Below are positions 60,177 to 64,000 of a stretch of 64,000 nt of DNA, in pieces. The position numbers and the translations under genes are program-made. The notes under the pieces are model-generated. The model was given only the letters and a program-made list of their open reading frames with translations. It was not told the DNA's origin and did no database searches. Positions within the stretch are counted from its first letter, which is position 1, and each line of letters opens with the position of its first letter. This DNA is from Herpetosiphon giganteus (GTDB lineage Bacteria > Chloroflexota > Chloroflexia > Chloroflexales > Herpetosiphonaceae): positions 124,001 to 188,000 of the forward strand of contig NZ_JAFBCZ010000007.1 of the NCBI RefSeq assembly GCF_016907925.1, in the 5' to 3' direction.

Positions 60177-62552
60177 ATGAAACGAGGGTCGGTACGCCGG
60201 ACAATGATCATCATTGCAACCGTGCTTTTGAGCCTAATGACTGGGTTAAATATCGTTGGGGTTATTGAGCGTAATTGGCTGAATGATGATATTGAATATG
60301 TGATTGATCTCGAAGATGCAGAACGCTTAGCCCGCGAAATTAGCCTCTATACCCAATATCAAGCTCATGCGCTCGATGCCTATGCCTTGGGCTATGCAGA
60401 TGAGCGCGAACACTATACCCGTTATCGCCAAGCCTTCGATGATAAACGCCTCGAACTTGAACAATTTTTTCAACAAATGCAGCCAAGCCCCGAGACCAAA
60501 GCCGCCTTCGATCAGGTGCAAAAGCTCAGCGCCGATTACCAAGATGCAGGCGTTGCTTATCTTGCCCAAATCGATTTGCGCATCCAAGAAGCAGCGCCAA
60601 CCCGCTCTGCAGCTGAACTCGCTGCTTGGGAAATTCTCGATGAGCGTGCCGACCAACTCGACGCTGCCAGCCAAGTTTTATCCGATATTATTGACGATCA
60701 ATCTGAAGCACTCGAAGCCTCGATTACCAAGCAAAATGGCCGCATGATTGTGGCCTTAACTGGGCGCAGCATGGCGATATTTGTGCTGCTCATTTTATTT
60801 GTTTACTATCTGCTGGGGCGGGTTGGTAGTCAATTTAACCTTGTGCGCGATGGGGCGCAACGCTTTTCCGATGGTGATTTCTCCAGCGATATTCCGATTC
60901 GACGCTACGATGAAGTTGGCCAGCTTGCCGCTAGTTTCAACACTATGGCCCAAACAATTCGTGGCCAAATCGAGCGGCTTGAGCAAGCTAAGGATCACGC
61001 GCAACGCCTGCAATTTGTGGCCGAAGAAGCCAATCGCGCCAAAAGCAATTTCTTGGCTAATATGAGCCACGAACTGCGCACGCCACTCAACGCAATTATC
61101 GGCTATAGCGAAATTCTGCAAGAAGAATGCGAAGACCTCGGCCAAACCGCCATGATCGAAGATCTCGACCGGATTCGGCTTTCAGGTCGGCATTTGCTGA
61201 CCTTGATCAACGATATTTTGGATTTGGCCAAGATTGAATCGGGCAAGGTTGAAATTTTGCCTGAGGAAATTTCGCTACCTCAATTGTTGCACGATGTGCG
61301 CTCCACCGTCGATCCAATGATCATCAAAAATGAAAATCGCTTGGTGATCGAATCGGCGGCGGGCTTGCTGACGATGATTAGCGATGAAACCCGCTTGCGC
61401 CAGATTTTGGTCAATTTGCTGAGCAACGCTGCCAAATTCACCGAGCATGGCCGCATTACGCTGCGAGTGCAGCCCATCGAGGAAGCTGGCTGGATCAATT
61501 TCAGCGTGCACGATAATGGTATTGGCATGAGCAACGCCCAATTAGCCCGCTTATTTCAGCCATTTACCCAAGCCGATGCTTCAACGACGCGCAAATATGG
61601 CGGTACTGGGCTTGGCTTGGCCTTAAGTCGGCGTTTGGCGCAACTGCTTGGCGGGGATATTCGCGTTCAAAGTGAGTTGGGCGTTGGCTCGACCTTCAGC
61701 GTGCATCTGCCGCAATCGGTCATCGATATGACTCCGGTTTCGTTGCTTGATGAAGCGCCAGTGATTATTAGCGAAGCCAACAATAACCAACCAAAAGTGC
61801 TGATTATCGACGACGATCGTAACGTGCACCACATGCTTTCGCGCACCCTCAAGCGTGAAGGCTGGAGCGTTTTGAGCGCGCTCAATGGCGAAGACGGCTT
61901 GTCGATGGTGCGCAGCTATCATCCGACCGCAATTTTGCTTGATGTGTTGCTGCCAGGCCATATCAACGGCTGGGAAATTCTGGCCGAAATCAAGGCTGAT
62001 CCAGCGATTGCCGAAATTCCGGTGATTATGCATACGATTGTGGCCGAGCCGAATCAAGGCGTTTCATTTGGGGTGTACGATTATTTGATCAAGCCCGTTG
62101 ATCGCGGCCAATTATTGCGAACCCTGCGTAGTTGTATCGACCCGCAAAACGATAAAACCCAATTAGTGCTGGTTGTTGATGACGATCAGGATAGTCGGGC
62201 AATGTTGCGGCGCATGCTCGAAGGCGCTGGCTGGAAAGTTTACGAGGCCGCCAATGGCCGCGAAGCCTTGGGCGCATTGCATAGCCGCCCATTTGGGGCC
62301 ATGATTCTCGATTTGATGATGCCCGAAATGGATGGCTTTGAAACGATTGCTGCTTTGCAAGAGCTTGAGCAATTCCGCGATTTGCCAATTATTGTGGTTT
62401 CGGCCAAAGAGCTAACCGAGGAAGAACGGCAGCAGCTCGAAGCAACCGTTGAACGCGTGGTTAGTAAGGGGAATGTGCGGCGTGAAGAGATTTTGGCCTT
62501 GGTTCGCGAGCAAGTTCGGCGGCGGGTGGAGCAACCGCCTACAACCACGTAA
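60177..62552 (+). CDS. Hybrid histidine kinase with two receiver domains
   Basis: 791 residues from the ATG at 60177 (AAGGAAGG 4 bases upstream). A membrane helix (about 9-29), an extracytoplasmic four-helix-like sensor (about 30-200), a second helix (about 200-220), HAMP (about 222-275), HisKA with His298 in [20 protein letters not shown], and HATPase (about 405-515: [25 protein letters not shown]). Two receivers follow: the first with D589 in [10 protein letters not shown], the second with D712 in [12 protein letters not shown]. The tandem receivers suggest a phosphorelay or a phosphate sink. No partner is adjacent. The stop is followed at once by the DUF218 gene. Confidence 0.9.
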   Translation: MKRGSVRRTMIIIATVLLSLMTGLNIVGVIERNWLNDDIEYVIDLEDAERLAREISLYTQYQAHALDAYALGYADEREHYTRYRQAFDDKRLELEQFFQQMQPSPETKAAFDQVQKLSADYQDAGVAYLAQIDLRIQEAAPTRSAAELAAWEILDERADQLDAASQVLSDIIDDQSEALEASITKQNGRMIVALTGRSMAIFVLLILFVYYLLGRVGSQFNLVRDGAQRFSDGDFSSDIPIRRYDEVGQLAASFNTMAQTIRGQIERLEQAKDHAQRLQFVAEEANRAKSNFLANMSHELRTPLNAIIGYSEILQEECEDLGQTAMIEDLDRIRLSGRHLLTLINDILDLAKIESGKVEILPEEISLPQLLHDVRSTVDPMIIKNENRLVIESAAGLLTMISDETRLRQILVNLLSNAAKFTEHGRITLRVQPIEEAGWINFSVHDNGIGMSNAQLARLFQPFTQADASTTRKYGGTGLGLALSRRLAQLLGGDIRVQSELGVGSTFSVHLPQSVIDMTPVSLLDEAPVIISEANNNQPKVLIIDDDRNVHHMLSRTLKREGWSVLSALNGEDGLSMVRSYHPTAILLDVLLPGHINGWEILAEIKADPAIAEIPVIMHTIVAEPNQGVSFGVYDYLIKPVDRGQLLRTLRSCIDPQNDKTQLVLVVDDDQDSRAMLRRMLEGAGWKVYEAANGREALGALHSRPFGAMILDLMMPEMDGFETIAALQELEQFRDLPIIVVSAKELTEEERQQLEATVERVVSKGNVRREEILALVREQVRRRVEQPPTTT

Positions 62553-62553
62553 A

Positions 62554-63228
62554 TTGCTGCGCTGGAGCGTGCGTTTAATGCTTGCGCTGGCAATTGCGTT
62601 ATTGCTGGTCAATAGTTGGGTGCGTTGGGCAACTGCCGCTTATCGTTTTGATGATGTGGTGAGCATTCCAAGCCAGCAGGTTGCAATTGTATTTGGGGCT
62701 GGTATTCGCAACAATCAACCAAGCGCGGCGCTGCGCGAGCGGCTTGATGGGGCAATTCGTTTATATCAAGCAGGCAAAGTGCAACACTTGTTGATGAGTG
62801 GCGATAATAGCCAAGTTAATTATGATGAAGTAAGCGTGATGCGCGAGTATGCGCTGGCCCACGGCGTGCCTGCTAGCGCAATTACCCGCGATTATGCTGG
62901 TTTCAGCACCTACGAAACCTGCTATCGGGCCAAGGCAATTTTTGGCCTTGAACAAGCCATCCTCGTGACCCAAGAGTATCATTTGCCGCGCGCAATCTAC
63001 ACCTGTCGCGAGTTGGGTATTAATGCAATTGGCCTGAGCATCCCCGATTGGAGCCATCAGCCAGAACAGGCCACAACCTACTATCCGCCAATGACCCAAG
63101 TGCGCTACACCACTCGCGAATGGTTGGCACGTTGCAAAGCCTTGTTTGAAGTACATATCAGCCAGCCGCAACCAACCTTTTTGGGGCCAACCGTTGGTTT
63201 GGGCGAAACTACCAGCGCCCAACAATAA
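62554..63228 (+). CDS. SanA/YdcF-like DUF218 protein
   Basis: About 224 residues if started at TTG 62554; GTG 62569 and ATG 62578 are other in-frame starts, and the ATG (216 residues) has GGAG 10 bases upstream. A basic N-terminus and one membrane helix are followed by a DUF218 domain: VAIVFGAGIRNNQPSAALRE, LYQAGKVQHLLMSGDN, YDEVSVMREYALAHGVP, DYAGFSTYETCYRAKAIFG, and VTQEYHLPRAIYTCRELG. SanA-type proteins act at the envelope (vancomycin sensitivity in E. coli); the enzyme activity is not settled. The start is unsure because the upstream kinase frame overlaps. Confidence 0.8.
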   Translation: MLRWSVRLMLALAIALLLVNSWVRWATAAYRFDDVVSIPSQQVAIVFGAGIRNNQPSAALRERLDGAIRLYQAGKVQHLLMSGDNSQVNYDEVSVMREYALAHGVPASAITRDYAGFSTYETCYRAKAIFGLEQAILVTQEYHLPRAIYTCRELGINAIGLSIPDWSHQPEQATTYYPPMTQVRYTTREWLARCKALFEVHISQPQPTFLGPTVGLGETTSAQQ

Positions 63229-63233
63229 CGCGC

Positions 63234-63267
63234 CAACCGCCGAAATTGGCTGCAACTTCGGCGGTTG
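63234..63267. terminator. Bidirectional terminator between convergent genes
   Basis: A perfect 11-bp stem (63234-63244 with 63257-63267; CAACCGCCGAA / TTCGGCGGTTG) with a 12-base loop lies between the DUF218 stop and the convergent ygfZ stop at 63276. AT-rich bases (AATTATTATT) follow on the plus side. Confidence 0.7.
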
Positions 63268-63275
63268 TGGAATTA

Positions 63276-64000
63276 TTATTCGACGACGGTTGGCTCAGTT
63301 TGGGCGATAAATGGCAACTCGACCACGGTTGCTTGCTGCTCACCAACACTGAGTTGGCTGCCAAGTTCGTGGCCGGTGCGCACATAGCCCAAGCCAATGT
63401 GCTGATTCAAGTCTGGCGACCAAACCACGCTGGTCAATGTGCCAGCATCTTTGCCATTGCTCATCAATTGAGCAGGCACCTCAACTGCGCCGCTTAGTTG
63501 CAAGCCTTGGAGCTTTTTGGCCAAGCGTCCGCGACTATCCATGCGAGCAATAATTTCTTGGCCAATGTAGCAACCTTTGTTGAAGCTGACTGCATCCCAC
63601 AAATTGGCTTCTAGCGGAATGAATTCTTCGTTGAGTTCATTCAAAGCTGGGTAGCCAGCTTCAACCCGCAAAGTATGATAGGTTTCGCGGTCAAGCAAGC
63701 TAGCTTTGGCATCGTCAAAGGCTTCACATAAAGCATCGGCTGCTGCCAGATCAGCAAAAATCGCCCAGCCAGCGCCGCGCATTGGGCGAATGCGGGCCAA
63801 GCGCACCGGACAGCCATCAATTTCCGCGCTGACATGCTGCCACAATCCAACCTGCTCCAAGGCTTGGTTGGTCAATTGTTCTAAGATTGCGGTGGCTTGG
63901 CTGCCATACACCCGCATCTGATGCACGCTCTCGGTGACATCGCGCACCTTAAATTGATCGCCATAAAACTTATTGCGGCCAAAATAGGTGGTTAATTGTG
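63276..64000 (-). CDS. ygfZ: YgfZ/GcvT-domain folate-binding protein (5' partial)
   Basis: A folate-binding protein of the YgfZ family, which supports iron-sulfur enzymes such as MiaB. The signature KGCYIGQEIIARMDSRG (the K-G-C-Y-x-G-Q-E motif) is present, with LRVEAGYPALNELNEEFIPLEANLWDAVSF before it. The frame stays open to base 64000 (QLTTYFGRNKFYGDQFKV upstream of the GTG at 63947), so the N-terminus is outside the window. The visible C-terminal 241 residues end TEPTVVE. Confidence 0.85.
   Translation of the reverse strand, partial: QLTTYFGRNKFYGDQFKVRDVTESVHQMRVYGSQATAILEQLTNQALEQVGLWQHVSAEIDGCPVRLARIRPMRGAGWAIFADLAAADALCEAFDDAKASLLDRETYHTLRVEAGYPALNELNEEFIPLEANLWDAVSFNKGCYIGQEIIARMDSRGRLAKKLQGLQLSGAVEVPAQLMSNGKDAGTLTSVVWSPDLNQHIGLGYVRTGHELGSQLSVGEQQATVVELPFIAQTEPTVVE

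Overview
The window looks like a chromosomal stretch of a filamentous Chloroflexota bacterium, most like Herpetosiphon. This is an inference from gene style and content, since no rRNA is present. Supporting signs are a murB-ddl-ftsQ-sbp-ftsA-ftsZ cluster without an outer-membrane gene set, very long TPR and GAF signalling proteins, a Ser/Thr kinase fused to TPRs, STAS and PII-like regulators, and a secreted protein ending in a VYLP-type tail. Most genes are near 50-55% GC. I saw no tRNA, rRNA, CRISPR array or transposase.

Layout. 1-5.9 kb: cell wall and division genes. 6.0-14.6 kb: an oligopeptide ABC importer with two lipoprotein receptors, two permeases and two ATPases, driven by a consensus promoter. 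14.6-20.7 kb: a membrane protein, glutamate dehydrogenase, ScpA, an SPFH protein and a PsuK-like kinase. 20.7-25.4 kb: a REC-GGDEF regulator coupled to a 1161-residue TPR membrane protein. 25.4-27.0 kb: an A/T-rich HNH nuclease gene lying between two copies of the TPR gene's 3' end and flanking repeat. 27.0-32.7 kb: acyl-CoA dehydrogenase, methyltransferase, TPR kinase, small membrane protein and a variant peptide deformylase. 32.7-41.1 kb (minus strand): an orphan FrdA/SdhA-like flavoprotein, GMP synthase, a MalT-type LuxR regulator, an unknown protein, a short CobW GTPase and an unknown protein. 41.2-42.2 kb: a LysR regulator with its own palindromic operator. 42.2-44.7 kb (minus strand): a small lineage-specific cluster with visible gene decay (internal amber codon, split paralogue, tandem DUF6915-like domains). 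44.8-51.8 kb: a lipoprotein, an arylsulfotransferase-like protein and two coupled receiver-GAF histidine kinases. 52.3-54.2 kb: a cation/proton antiporter with a PII-like protein, behind a leader that carries an intrinsic terminator. 54.7-60.1 kb: a diheme cytochrome c, MnmE, a STAS membrane protein, acylphosphatase, a DJ-1/PfpI protein and a fused ThiP/FbpB-like permease. 60.2-64 kb: a hybrid histidine kinase, a DUF218 protein and a partial YgfZ.

Two things run through the window. The long gaps are filled by dispersed repeats: short words tandemly iterated with a period of 7-9 bases, and a palindromic C/T-rich element of about 130 bp. Tight start-stop overlaps (ATGA, TAATG, TGATG) mark translational coupling at many gene pairs. 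The best candidates for new biology are the HNH island, the decaying 42-45 kb cluster with its readable amber codon, and the antiporter/PII-like pair with its attenuator-like leader.
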